DNA from: Prorocentrum cordatum
Lineage: Eukaryota > Sar > Dinophyceae > Prorocentrales > Prorocentraceae
NCBI GenBank assembly: GCA_963575745.1
Contig: CAUYUJ010015305.1
Span: 792,991-856,990 of the forward strand
DNA: 64,000 nucleotides
Reading direction: 5' to 3'
A model generated the notes under the pieces. The model made no database searches. It was not told where the DNA came from and saw only the letters and a program-made list of their open reading frames with translations. Shown one piece after another: positions 34,146 to 44,959 of the stretch. The translations under genes and the position numbers were made by a program. Positions within the stretch are counted from its first letter, which is position 1, and every line of letters begins with the position of its first letter.

Positions 34146-34807
34146 CATCCGTCTTGTATCGTCTGGCGCTCGTGGCGACGACAAGATACCTCATGACAAC
34201 GTCTCGGTTCGTGACCGACCTGTCGAAGTGTGCTGTGAGCACGTTGTAGAGCGGCCCTCCAGACAGCCGCCGCGTCGCAAATATGTAATGGAGTTGGAAA
34301 TGAGCTTGCAGTGGACGTGGATTCGTGCGCAGCGCGTGCCCGTCGCTTCGTGCTCTGCCATTCGCGAGCCAATGAACAGCACAAATATTTGTCTGATGCA
34401 GTTGCGTAGGTGGGGGCGCCCAAGACTTCCTCCTGTTCCTCATTGACGCTGATGCCGTGCATGCGGAACTGATTCTGGACTCATAGACGGTGAGGCGCCT
34501 GGAGCCTCTCTCCAGCCCAGAAGAAGCTAGCAGCTGCAAGCTCCTTCATGTGGTGAAACTGCTGGTTTCACTGTGGTTACCTTTCTCACCCCATGCCTCA
34601 CCTGCCCCTGTGCCGTGCTCACGCCGAAACCTGATCGGACAAGAACGGGAAGCGCCGCTTTACTCTGGTGCGTGTTGGGCGAAGAATATAGAGGAATGCG
34701 AGGGCAACGAGGAGTCGATGACGAGGACGACGTTGCGAATGTCAGGACAGCGAAGAGGAGCATGAGGACAACGAGGACAAAGAGAACGAGGGCGAGCACG
34801 AAGAGGA
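34146..34807. other. No gene recognised
   Basis: Short frames only. At about 34,630 the phrase GGACAAGAACGGGAAGCGCC appears, shared with 37,576 and 38,186. Confidence 0.5.
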
Positions 34808-34912
34808 ATGCGGAGGGCGATGACGACGACGACCCCCACGACGACGACGACGACGACGACGACTACGACGACGACGACGACTACGACGACGACGACGACG
34901 ACGACAGAGGAC
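34808..34912. repeat. GAC microsatellite
   Basis: GACGAC triplets with TAC interruptions (GACTACGAC), giving poly-Asp or poly-Thr frames. Confidence 0.95.
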
Positions 34913-34949
34913 AGTAAGAGGCAATTGGAAAAGGACGTTGCTCCTGGCG

Positions 34950-35830
34950 CCGCGAGGGGTTGTCTTGGGGCCTGTTGGGGGCTTCTTGGGGGCCTCTTGG
35001 GTCCTCTTGCGGGCTTCTGGCGTCTTCTTGGGCTGTCTGGGCGCGTCGTGGGGTTCGGTGGGAGTTTTCTTAGGCCGTCTCGGCGCCATCTTGGTCCTTC
35101 TTGGGGCTTTCTTGGGCCGTTTGGAGGCCTCCCGGGGCGCTCCCAGGAGTCTCTTAGGGCCCTTTTGGCTCTTCTTGGGCCACCTTGGTGTTCTTGTGAG
35201 CTGTCTGAGAAGTTCCTAGAGCGCTCTTGGGGGTCTCTTAAATATTCTTGGGGCGCTTTTGGGCGCTCCTGGGCGCTCTTGGGCGCTCCTGGAGCCCTCC
35301 AGGGCGTCTTTTGGGTCGCCCTGGGGCCGTCGGAAAGCCCTCTCAAAAACCTGCCACATCACTGGGCGAGTCCGCAGGCATCCGCCGACCCTGGAAGAAC
35401 ATCCGCCGACCCATGAAACATACAGGTGTTGTGAAGCGTGTGTCCTTGTGGTGATCCTTTTGGAGCCGTGTTGGTGTGAAGACTTTGGTAGGACATGCTG
35501 AAGTGTGGCAAAAAAACTTGCAATAATCAATGAGTATTGCATTTCTGGGCGTCCCTTGGGACCCTTATGGGCCGTTTTGGGCCTCTCTCAGGGCGGGGTG
35601 CAGCTCGGACCCCATAAACAAAGAAAAATGGATTCATAAGAGCGGTGCACGCCAGAGGCGTTTCCCGTCATTTGCCGCCCTGGGCACAGACTTCGCGTGC
35701 CGTCTAGCGCTCTTGGGGTTCGTTTGGGGTCTCTGGTGCCATCTGAGGAGCCTGTTGAAGGCCTGTTGGGAGCCTTTGGGAACCTTGAGAGAAAGCGTTT
35801 CAGGGGCGCTTGCCTTGGGAACATTCGGCG
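34950..35830 (+). repeat. TTGGG-type 10-11-bp array
   Basis: Units such as GGGCCTCTTGG, GGGCTTCTTGG and GCGCTCTTGGG, dense at 34,960-35,345 and again, more degraded, at 35,545-35,830. Between them (35,345-35,545) is unique-looking spacer. Trp/Gly/Leu-rich plus frames and Pro/Lys-rich minus frames are by-products. Confidence 0.85.
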
Positions 35831-36139
35831 GCGCGTTTCAAACGGGGGTCGGCCCCCCCCCCAGCACTCGGCGCCGTCGATCAAAACCAGGGGGGCCCTC
35901 CTCCCACCCAAACCCGCCCCCCGACCCCCCACCCCCCTCCCAAGGGGAGGGGGTCAAACCCACCCCCCCGGCGCCAGCGCCAGCGCTAGCGGCTGGCAGC
36001 GGCGCCGACGGCGGGGACGCAGCGACGATGACCAGAGGCAGCCCAAGAGGGGGGGGGTCAAATACCCCCACCACTGGCGCTGGCGCTGGCGCTGGCGGCG
36101 GCCAGCAGCGCCGGCGCTGGCGCCGGCGACGGCGGAGAC

Positions 36140-36965
36140 GCAGCGACGATTACCACCACTACCGCCACCGCCTCAAACCATTACCACCACCACTACCGCA
36201 ACAACCCACCAGGACCACCACCACCAACAACCCACCACGCAACACTACCACCACCACCACAGCCACCACCACCACCACAACCACCACCACAATTCACCAT
36301 CACCACCACCACCACAAAAACCCACCACCACTACCACCACCACCACCACCACAATCGACCACACTACCACAACCACCGCCACAACCACCACCACTACTAG
36401 CAGCACAACCCGCCACCAACCACCACAACCCACCACCACCACCACAAACAACCACCACCACCACGTCCACAAACCACCACCACCACAACCATCACAACCC
36501 ACCACCACCACCACCACCACCACAAACCACCACCACACCACCACCACACCACCACCACACCACCACAACCATCACCACCACAACCACCATCATCACAACC
36601 ACCACAATAAACCCACCACCACTACCACCACCACCACCAATCTAACACACCACCACCACCGCCACAACCACCACCACTACTAGCAGCACAACCCACCGCC
36701 ACCACCACAAGCAACCACACCACCACCACCACCACCGCCACCACCACCACCACCAGCACCCCCTCCACAACCAACCGCCACCACCACAACCCACCACCAC
36801 CAACCACCACAAACCACCACCACACCGCCACAAAACCACCAACACCTCCACAACCAACCTCCACCACCACCATCACCACCACCACCACCATCATCACACC
36901 ACACCACCACCACCATAACCACCACCACCGCCACCACCACCACCACAACCCACCACAACAACCAC
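36140..36965. repeat. CCA/CAC tract
   Basis: About 820 bp of CCACCACAA-type repeats. C- and G-rich stretches with GCCGCCGCC flank it on both sides (35,850-36,140 and 36,965-37,228). No gene. Confidence 0.95.
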
Positions 36966-37227
36966 CACCGTCGTCTTCGTCGACGTTCCCCGCCGCCGCC
37001 GCCCGCCGCCGCAGGAACCGGCGCCGGCCCAGAAAAGGAAATCGTCGTCCCCGCCGCCGCCGCCAGCCGCCGCCGACGCAAGCGCCGGCCCGAGGAGAGG
37101 AGGGGAAGCAGGGGAGGAAGAGAGGGGGGGGGGGAAGAGGGCTCGAACCCCCCCCCCGCCCCCTCCATCCAAGGGGGGGTGGGGGTCCGGTTTCAACCCC
37201 CCCTCCCCCCTCCAAGCGACCACAAAA

Positions 37228-38215
37228 CGCGCTCTTTCGAACCTTTTGGGAGCCTCTTGGAGGTTTCTGTGACCCTCTTGGACTGTCTTGAGGCTCTCTG
37301 TGGCAGTCCCGGGGCCTCTTCTGGCGCTCTTTGAAGCCTCTGGGCGCCCCTTGGGGGCCTCTTGGCGGTTTATTGGGGCCTCTGGGCGCCTCTTGGAGGC
37401 CTCTTGGGGGTCTCTTAGGGTGTTTTGGGTGTCCTCTGGGGAGCCTTCGGGGGCTCTCTTGGGCCGTTGTGGAGCCCTCCAGGAGCGATTCCAAGATGAT
37501 GTGGTTTCGGAGCCCCCTGCGGAGCCGGTTTTCTGAGGATGTCTTGAGCGGAACGGCCATTTTTCCGGACCCTGACTGGACAAGAACGGGAAGCGCCGTT
37601 TTTGTCCACCAAGCGTGTCAGAGAACGTATGATAGAGAACGTCAACGAAACCTAGAAACGCAGCACAACAAATCAAGACATGCTGTCGGTTCATTGCGAT
37701 GGCCTGCCGCGCTAGTCTGCCGTACTGGTCTGTCGAGCTAATCTGCTGCCCTGGGCACATGATGGACGTCGCGGGTCATCTAGGGCTCTTGGGGTTCTCT
37801 TGGGCTCTCTGGGGCCCTCTGGGGAACCTTGTGAAAGTCTGCTGGGAGCCCGTTGTGAGCCTTTTGGGAGCCTGTTGGGAGCTTCTGTGACCCTCTTGGA
37901 CTGTCCGGGCGCGTCTCCAGGATCTATGGGGGCTCTCTCGGGCTGCGTTGGCGTTCTCTTGGACTGTCTTGGGGCTCTCTTGGGCAGTCCCAGGGCCTCT
38001 TCGGGCGCTCTTGGAGGCCTCTGGGGGCCACTTGGAGGTCTCCTGGGGCGCTTTGGCGGTCCTCCGGGAAGCCTCCAGGTGCTCTTTGGAGCGGTGTTTA
38101 AGCCCTCTGGGAACGAGTCCAAGATAATGCTACTTCGGAGCCCCCTCCGGAGCCGATTTTCTGAGGACGTTTCCCGGAACCTGACCGGACAAGAACGGGA
38201 AGCGTCCTTTTGTGT
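37228..38215 (+). repeat. Two ~400-bp modules: TTGGG array plus conserved tail
   Basis: Modules 37,228-37,610 and 37,780-38,215 each start with a TTGGG-type array and end with the same tail: TCCAAGAT, CGGAGCCCCCT, CGGAGCCG, TTTTCTGAGGA, then GGACAAGAACGGGAAGCG. The tail carries a variant of the satellite core motif (GAGGATGTCTTGAGCGGAAC at about 37,535). Confidence 0.8.
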
Positions 38216-38229
38216 CCTGGGCTTATGAG

Positions 38230-38408
38230 ATATGTTACGTTCTTGATATGCGCTGCGCACGTTTTTCGTTGCGTGCGTGCGTTTGCGCGTGCGCGTGCGT
38301 GCGTGGAATATGTGCATGTGTCTCCGTGCGTGGTGGTCTGCGGCACTGCTGAACGTATGTTGCCTCGCTGTGTGTGCGTGTGTGTGTGTATGTGTGTGTG
38401 GGTGTGTG

Positions 38409-38448
<40 letters not shown>

Positions 38449-38540
38449 TGTGCGTGTCTGTTTGTGCGTGTGCGTGTGCGTGTGCGTGTGCCTATGTGCG
38501 TGTGCCTATGTGCGTGTGACTGTGGGTGTGGCTGTGTGAA
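38230..38540. repeat. GTGC / GTGT-rich tract
   Basis: GTGCGTGCGTGC and GTGTGTGTG blocks, most regular at 38,370-38,520. Second GT block at 38,975-39,015. Confidence 0.9.
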
Positions 38541-38544
38541 TACA

Positions 38545-38971
38545 TGTTCTATGTGTTTTGCCATGCTCCTGCGTGTTTTGCCGTGCTCCTGTGTTCTGCC
38601 GTGCTCCTGTGTATTATGCCATGGTCCTGCTCTGCAATGCTCCTATGTGTTCTGCCGTGCTCCTTTTGTGTTCTGCCGTGCTCCTGTGTGTTATGCCGTG
38701 CTGCTGGTTGTTTTGCCGTGCTCCGATGTGTTTTGTGTGATCTGCCGCGCTCATGTGTGTTTTGCCATGCTCATGTGCATCTGCAGTGCTCCTATGTACT
38801 CTGTGTGTTCTGCCGTGCTCCTCGTGATCCTGCGTGGTCTGCCGTGCTCCTGCATGATCTGCCAAGGTCCAGCGTGTTCTGTAGTCAACTCTGCCGTGTT
38901 CCTATGCGTTTTGCCGTTCTCCTGTGTGTTCTGCCGCGTTCCTGCTTGTTCTGCCGTGCTACTATGTGTTT

Positions 38972-39017
<46 letters not shown>

Positions 39018-39088
39018 GCGCCGTGCTCCTGCTCGTTCTGCCGTGCTCTGCCGTGCTCCTCCTGCTCCTGTGTTCTTCCTGTGTTTAA
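38545..39088 (+). repeat. TGCCGTGCTCC tandem array, left part
   Basis: Units of about 18-20 bp such as TGTGTTCTGCCGTGCTCC with variants (TTTTGCCATGCTCC). The same array continues at 41,827-42,115, so the LINE between them is an insertion. Confidence 0.9.
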
Positions 39089-39089
39089 A

Positions 39090-41826
39090 GTTTAAAGACG
39101 GGGCCTTGAAGGCGTCGGGGCGCGAAGACGAGACAGGGTTCCCGAGAGACGCCGAGCCCCAGAAAGCACCGAGGGCAGCACGGGCCTACTCACCAGAGGG
39201 AGCAACAGGCGCGAGCCTCACCGATGCCGACTCTCACTCACACACGGACGGTGGCCGCAATGCGCCGCACGGCGGCGCTCTCAGCGGTCCCCGGGCGCCC
39301 CGAGCGACCCCGCACCGCGCTGCCCGCAGGCCCAGCCTTGTGGATCGGGCCCAGATCCACTCCCGCAGCACGGAGGCGGCCCGCGCGCTCCGCCCACGGC
39401 TCCAGGAGCTCGTACTCGGCTCTCATGCACGCTTCGCCCCGCGATGGCGGCGCCCGTGCTGAGGTTCCTGGCCTGCAACGTCTTACCGAAAGTCCAGCCC
39501 TGCGTTTCCCAATGCCCGCCAGGCTGCCGCTCTCCAGAGGGCCTCAAGGCGCGGACGGGGGCCTCGGCAGCACTGAGGGGGCAGAGGCGGAACGCGGAGG
39601 AGGCGACCCACTTGCAGCCCAGCGCCCCGCGCAGGGAGGCGAACGACTCGGTGGCCAGGCCAGCGAAGAGGAGGATACGCGGCCTCGGGTAGAGCACGTG
39701 CAGACCTCGAAGTACCCGCAGGTCGAAGCCATGCTCGACTCCGCACTGCCGCAGGAAGTCGTGACGCAGGCTCACGTAGAGCTTGGTGATGTCCAGGAAG
39801 AGGCTGGCGGAGGCACACCCCCTCACGCGCGCAAGAGCGGCACAGGCGTTGTGCAGCCAGCCTGCCTTCTCGTACTCGCGGTCCACCTTGCCCCTAAAGA
39901 ACCGGCGGTCGTGCTCCGCCTCCCACAGCGCGCCGATGGGCTGCCTCGGGCTGCCCCGGATGCGCATGGGCAGTGGGCCGTTCACTATCGGTCGAACTCC
40001 TCCATTCGACTCGGGAAAGAAGACCGGCACGGCTGCGCGGGCGCCCAGGGGCTGGGGCAGCGCCTCCTGAGCCGCCAGGAGGTCCATGACGCCCTTCTGC
40101 GAGCGGGCCAGCCGCCCCAGGCCCGCATGAACCAGCGGGCTCTCCATGTCCGAGGGCGCGCACGGGCGGAGGGAGACCGCGCGCCTCCTGCTGCGCGCAG
40201 CTCCTCTGGCCTCCTCTGGGCGGCGCGGGGCGACACTGGCCACCTGGAGCCGCCCCTGGCTGGGCTTGGCTCCGCGCCGACTGACGGAGGCCCCAGTCAC
40301 CCCCAGGCCCCCCCTCCTGGCGTCGCCGAGCACCCCGAGAGCCTCCCGCCCGCATCGGAAGCCCTGAGCCGCCGCAGGGGCCTGGCTTGGCGCCGGTGGG
40401 GCCGGCCCGCCCCCGAGGCCGCCAAGGCGCTTGCCGCCGCCGCAGGCCACCTCGGCGCTGCTGCTCGCGCGCAGGCGTCGTCCCGCCGCACTGGCCCCGC
40501 TAGGCGCTCGCCTGCCCTGGCTGCGCTCCTCCGTCGCTACTCCCAGCTGCGCGGCCAGCAGGGCGAGCAGCCAGAGGGGCCAGGTCCGCAGCCTCAGCGA
40601 CCAGCTCCTTCTTGCATGCCTGGGACACTTGCGGCCACCCGCCGAGCGCGCTGCCGCGCCGCTCGGCTTGGCCACGTTCCGCAGCGGCCTGCGGCTGCCA
40701 GGGCCCGCTGCCGCCTGCGAGCTCGCTGTCGTCGCTGCTGATCTCGCCCACGGGGCAGGACTCGGCCCGCGGCGCTCGCTCGGAGGCTGACGGGTGCACC
40801 GCGAGCTGCGCCCGCACCGCCTCCACCTGGGTGCGAATGGCCGCCCATGCCACCTCGAAGTTGCTGGAGCCCCAGGCCTCTGGCAGCTTGTCCAGCTGCG
40901 TGAGGAGCCCCGGCACGTGGCTGGCTCCAGCCCACTCGGCTGCGCGCTGGCGCCGCCGCGCCTCCGCCTCCTCACGGGCTGCTTCTTCGAAGACCTGGAG
41001 CGCCCTGCTGGCCTCCCCCACCTCGCCGTCGAGCGCCGCGAGCTCGTCCTGGGCCTTCTGGGGCTGGACCTCCGCGAGGTCCCGCGCCGCCGCTTCTGCT
41101 CAAGGGCCTGGCGGGCCGAGCGGAGTCGCGTCTCTTCCTTGCTGATGGCGCTCGCCTCTTTGTGCAGCAGAGCAAACCGCGTCATTGCGGAGGCCTTCTG
41201 CTCCGCTGCCTCCTGCTGGGCGCTGGCCAACTCTGCCCTCTTCGCCTCCAGCTGGTTGGCCGCGACGTCCGTGAAGCAGCTGTCGACGCCGTCGGGTGGC
41301 CCAGCCTGCAGCGCCTCGAGCCGCTCGACCGTTGCTCGCAGCCTCTCGATCGCCGTGACTCCTCCGCCGCTGGGCGCCCCACCCGCCGCTGAAGCCGAGG
41401 TCTGCGACTTGGTGGATGCCGTACGCGACGCTGCGCTGCGGGCCTGCCGCTGGGCTCGGCGCCCCCGAGGCTGGTCCACCCAGCCGTCCTTGTCTGCCTC
41501 GGGCTTCGCCTTGCCGTGGGTTGAACCCAGCGCCCTGGGCGGTGCGGCATACCCACAGCTGAGACACGTGGAGCGCCAGTCCCAGTTCCAACTACCGCAG
41601 CTGCACATCCAATAGGTCCTGCTGCGCCTGCCACTGGTGCCGCCACGCTGGACCTCGCCATGGCGCCCGCTGCGCCACCCGCAGGGCCACGCCCCCACGC
41701 TGCGAGAGCAGGAAGCACAACAAGAAATTGCACTGGCCCAAAGCGCGGAGACCCTCGCGCTCGGAACGCCGCGAACGACTTGCGGTCGTCGGGCTCTCCA
41801 TGGCCTTGAGCCAAAATGGTTACGGA
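39090..41826 (-). pseudogene. Second LINE, internally deleted, dinoSL at its 5' end
   Basis: Sense runs from 41,826 down. After the dinoSL comes ATG at 41,801, then WRHQWQAQQDLL, then in another frame YWMCSCGSWNWDWRSTCLSC, a RanBP2-type zinc finger (C-x-C...C-x2-C). A coiled-coil-like region follows (ERLRATVERLEAL, ASAQQEAAEQKASAMTRFAL), switching frame near 41,060 to EEAAREEAEARRRQRAAEWAG. RT begins only near 40,060: VFFPESNGGVRPI, RQPIGALWEAEHDRRFF, SLFLDITKLY (motif A Asp at about 39,790), LRGLHVLYPRPRILLFAG; no YADD follows. No endonuclease motifs are seen between coiled coil and RT. At least two frameshifts plus internal and 3' deletions. Confidence 0.7.
41805..41826 (-). other. dinoSL with one substitution
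   Basis: Reads TCCGTAACC...GGCTCAAG on the minus strand: 21 of 22 bases match the dinoSL (G to A at position 7). It lies at the exact junction between the second LINE and the TGCCGTGCTCC array, four bases before the LINE's first ATG at 41,801. Confidence 0.92.
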
Positions 41827-42115
41827 CCGTGCTCATGTGCGTTCTGCCGAATTCCTGCGTGTTCTGCCGTGCTCCTGCGTGTTTTGCCGTGCTCCTATGT
41901 ATTGTGTGTTCTGCCATGCTCCTCGTGCTCCTGTGTGTTTTGCCGTGTTCCTGTGTGTTCTGCTCTGCGTTTATCTGTTCTGCCGCGCTCCCGTGCGTTC
42001 CTTGGGTTCTGCCAAGCTCCTGTGTGTTTTGCCGTGCTCCGGTGTGCTCTGCCGTGCTCTCGCGCGCTCTGCCGTGTTTTTGCGTGTTGGGTTGCCGTGA
42101 TCCTGCCCACGTTCT
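41827..42115 (+). repeat. TGCCGTGCTCC tandem array, right part
   Basis: Same units as 38,545-39,088 (TTCTGCCGTGCTCCTGCGTG). Confidence 0.9.
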
Positions 42116-42119
42116 GAAG

Positions 42120-43060
42120 ATCTCTCAAGCGAAAAACTCCGGTTTATCACGCATGATCTTAACTCAGCCTTTTGAGCACCTCGTGGTTCGAGGATGTATC
42201 AGGCGATATCCCCATTTCCATACGTTGTTCAATTCGCGGTTTTCATTTTCTGGTGGATGTCTCAGGCGAAATGCTTGTTGTTGTGAAAAACGGTGTTGCG
42301 AACAACTCATGTTGGTGAGGATGTCTCGACCGAAATTCAAAATTTGAGGAATCTCGAAGGCGCCCTCGGACTCATAGTGGGCCTCGTTTGGAGCTCATTT
42401 GGGGCTGCCTCGACGCCATCAAAAACATGCCAATTCGATGTCACCCACATATTTTGTTTGACGATGTCCCTAGCGAAGTCGTAATTTTGACAAGAGCGAT
42501 CCCAAGACGAGGTTAGAACAGCAGTTTTCAAAACGAGGCTGTTGTATGTTTCATTGTTTGAGGATGTCCCTAGCGAAATCGTCATGTTCGGCAGTCATCA
42601 GGGCGCTCTTGGAGTCATACTGAGGTCCTTTTTGGGCGTTCGTGTCTTCCTCTTGGAGCACTTCAGGAACGATTTCAAGACGATGTTGACACCATCACAT
42701 TTTTTGAGAAGGTCCCCAGCGAAATGCAAACATCATGCCGTGTTTTTGTTTTCTGGTCCGCCGTGCTGCCGGGCATTTTCTGAGGATGTCCCTAACGAAA
42801 ACGCATGTTTCAACATAAGCGGCAGTAAAACACCCCCGGAGACATGTCATTGTTGTGAGGATATCTCAGGCGAAACGCAAATTTTTACGGATGGATGAAT
42901 TTCGCGGCGGCTAGTTGTTCGAGGATGCCTCGAACGAAACGCATGTGTGTGTTGAACGCGATGTCGCGAATATCACATTTGCGCGAGGATGCCTCCAGAG
43001 GAAATCGCATGAAACATCCTCGCAACAAAAAAACCTTTCCTGTCATTAGTCGCTTGAGAC
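42120..43060 (+). repeat. Scattered copies of the satellite core motif
   Basis: About ten variants of GAGGATGTCTCAGGCGAAAC occur at uneven spacing (about 42,190, 42,255, 42,315, 42,457, 42,557, 42,783, 42,857, 42,920, 42,988), separated by unrelated 40-150-bp sequence. Unlike the 64-bp satellite, only the core is shared. Confidence 0.75.
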
Positions 43061-43070
43061 ATCAAGGGGA

Positions 43071-43270
43071 AAACGTTTTCCTGACATGAACGGGGGGCGC
43101 GTAAAATGGAAGAATTTTGCAAGAACGTGCAGCATCATCACGATGAACCGTAAAGTGGGCGAGCTCCCCGAACGTCCACAAGAGATACCTATGGACGCGC
43201 GCTCTCCGAACGTTGACAACCCTGTTCCTGAGTATCCTGCGAACGTCTTCTCTACGGCGTGGGGTTTTTA
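43071..43270 (+). repeat. ~190-bp module, copy 1 (pair at 44,110-44,290)
   Basis: Starts TTTTCCTGACATGAACGG, then GTGCAGCATCATCACG, GAGCTCCCCGAACGT, CACAAGAGATACCTATGGA. The sequence at 44,110 repeats these with substitutions. A truncated third start (CCTTTCCTGACATGAACGG) is at 46,355. Each follows a run of core motifs. Confidence 0.8.
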
Positions 43271-43289
43271 ACCGGCGTCGCCCTTTGAA

Positions 43290-43315
43290 CCGAAATGTTA
43301 CCATACAACGACGGC

Positions 43316-43355
<40 letters not shown>

Positions 43356-43635
43356 ATGATGGAGACAAATATACCACAGGTCGGCTGGAGACAAATATGC
43401 CTCAGGACGGACGGTGATCGGATGGCTGCCAAAGGGACAAATATGCCACAGGTCGGCTGGAGACAACTATACCACAGGTCGGCTGGAGACAAATATACTG
43501 CAGGACTGATGGTAATCGGACGGCCGCCCGGGAGGCAAATGTACGACACGTCGACTGGAAAAAAATATACCGCAGGACGGCTGGAGACAAATATACCACA
43601 GGTCGGCCGGAGACAAATATACCACAGGTCGTCAT
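43290..43635 (+). repeat. GAC tract and 26-bp tandem repeat
   Basis: GACGACGATGACGAC at 43,310-43,360, then units like TGGAGACAAATATACCACAG GTCGGC (26 bp) with two longer spacers carrying GGTGATCGGATGGC and GGTAATCGGACGGC. Confidence 0.9.
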
Positions 43636-43639
43636 CGTC

Positions 43640-43770
43640 ATCAGCGTAAACATCATCGCCATCGTCATCAGCATCACCATCATCAATATCATCATCGTCA
43701 TCGTCATCATCAGCATCATTATCAGCATCATCATCATTATCATCTGCATCTTCATCATAATATTATCCTT
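43640..43770. repeat. ATC microsatellite
   Basis: CATCATCGTCATC-type triplets. Confidence 0.95.
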
Positions 43771-43794
43771 TCGAGGGCCCTCGAGACTGCACTT

Positions 43795-44060
43795 GTGTGA
43801 GGATGTCTCGGGAGGAACGCATACTTCCGAGCAGACATGTTGAACAACCATTGCTTGTTTGAAAATTTGGCCTTTTGGGCCGTCTTGGGTGTCCTCCAAG
43901 AACGCCTCCAAGAGATGTCGCACGACAGCTTACTCAACAACTCATGTGTTTGAGGATGTCTCGGGCGAGAGCTTCATTTTTGAGAACACAACGAATTCGC
44001 GAGCTCCCTGGACATCCCCACTTTTCGAGAATGTCTCGTGCGAGAGCAACATGTTCAACA
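43795..44060 (+). repeat. Three more core-motif copies
   Basis: GAGGATGTCTCGGGAGGAAC (43,798), GAGGATGTCTCGGGCGAGAG (43,953) and GAGAATGTCTCGTGCGAGAG (44,028), in otherwise unique-looking spacer. Confidence 0.75.
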
Positions 44061-44109
44061 CAAAAGGTCTTAACAGCGCTCTTTCGGTATCCCATTTGTT
44101 GGAGGATCC

Positions 44110-44290
44110 GAAAACCTTTCCTGACATGAACGGGAAGCGCGTGAAAGGGAAGAGTTCCGCAAGTACTTGCAGCATCAATCGTGATCAAATGTAATATACG
44201 CGAGAGCTCTCCGAACGTTCACAAAGGATACGTATGGATACGCGCCCCCCGAACGTTTACAAGCATCTTCCTGGTGATCCTCCTCACTCC
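44110..44290 (+). repeat. ~190-bp module, copy 2
   Basis: Partner of 43,071-43,270, same orientation. Confidence 0.8.
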
Positions 44291-44314
44291 TCCGCACGAG
44301 GAGGACGACGGCGA

Positions 44315-44695
44315 AAACGACAATCGTGGGAGGAGGGGGAAGAGGATGAGGAGGAGGAGGAGGAAGAGGAGGGGGAGGAGGAGGAGGAGGAGGAGGAGGA
44401 GGAGGACCAGCAGCAGCAGCAGCATGAGCAGGAACACAGGGTGAGGAGGGGACGGGGAGGAGGACGAGGAAGAGGAGGAACAGGAGCAGGAGGAGGAAGA
44501 CGAGGCGGAGGAGGAGGAAAGAGGAGGAGGAAAAACGAGAGGAGGAGGAGGAGGAGGAGGAGGAGGTGGAGAAGCAAGAACAAGAGGAGGAAGAGGAGAA
44601 GGAGGAGGATGAGAAGGAGAAGGAAAAGAAGAAGGAGGAAGAGAGGAGGAGGAGAAGGAGGAAGAGGAGGAGGAGGAGGAGGAGACCAGATGGCT
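44315..44695. repeat. GGA/GAG microsatellite
   Basis: GGAGGAGGA triplets with a short CAGCAG block at 44,408. A TA tract follows at 44,767-44,793. Confidence 0.95.
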
Positions 44696-44959
44696 TCGGG
44701 GGCCCGTTCGAAGGCATGGTGTAAGGGATGCCTCGAGTGAAACGCTGATTTATCAACGGAAATGTTTACATATATATATATATATATATATAATGGGTTG
44801 TTTCCATATTTTCGCTTCTTGGGCCATCTTGGGGGTAACCCGAGATCGCGCCGAAAAGATGCCTTACGAGAGCTCTGTCGGCATCCCATGTTTTCGAGGA
44901 TGCCTCGGGCGAAACGCCCATTCTCGAGAAACCGAAACTTAGGCGAGCGATTTCGAGAT

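Noticed and set aside
39224-40741. 505-codon plus-strand ORF opposite the second LINE
   Set aside because: It is the reverse-strand shadow of the LINE's coding region, which carries recognisable zinc-finger and RT motifs.
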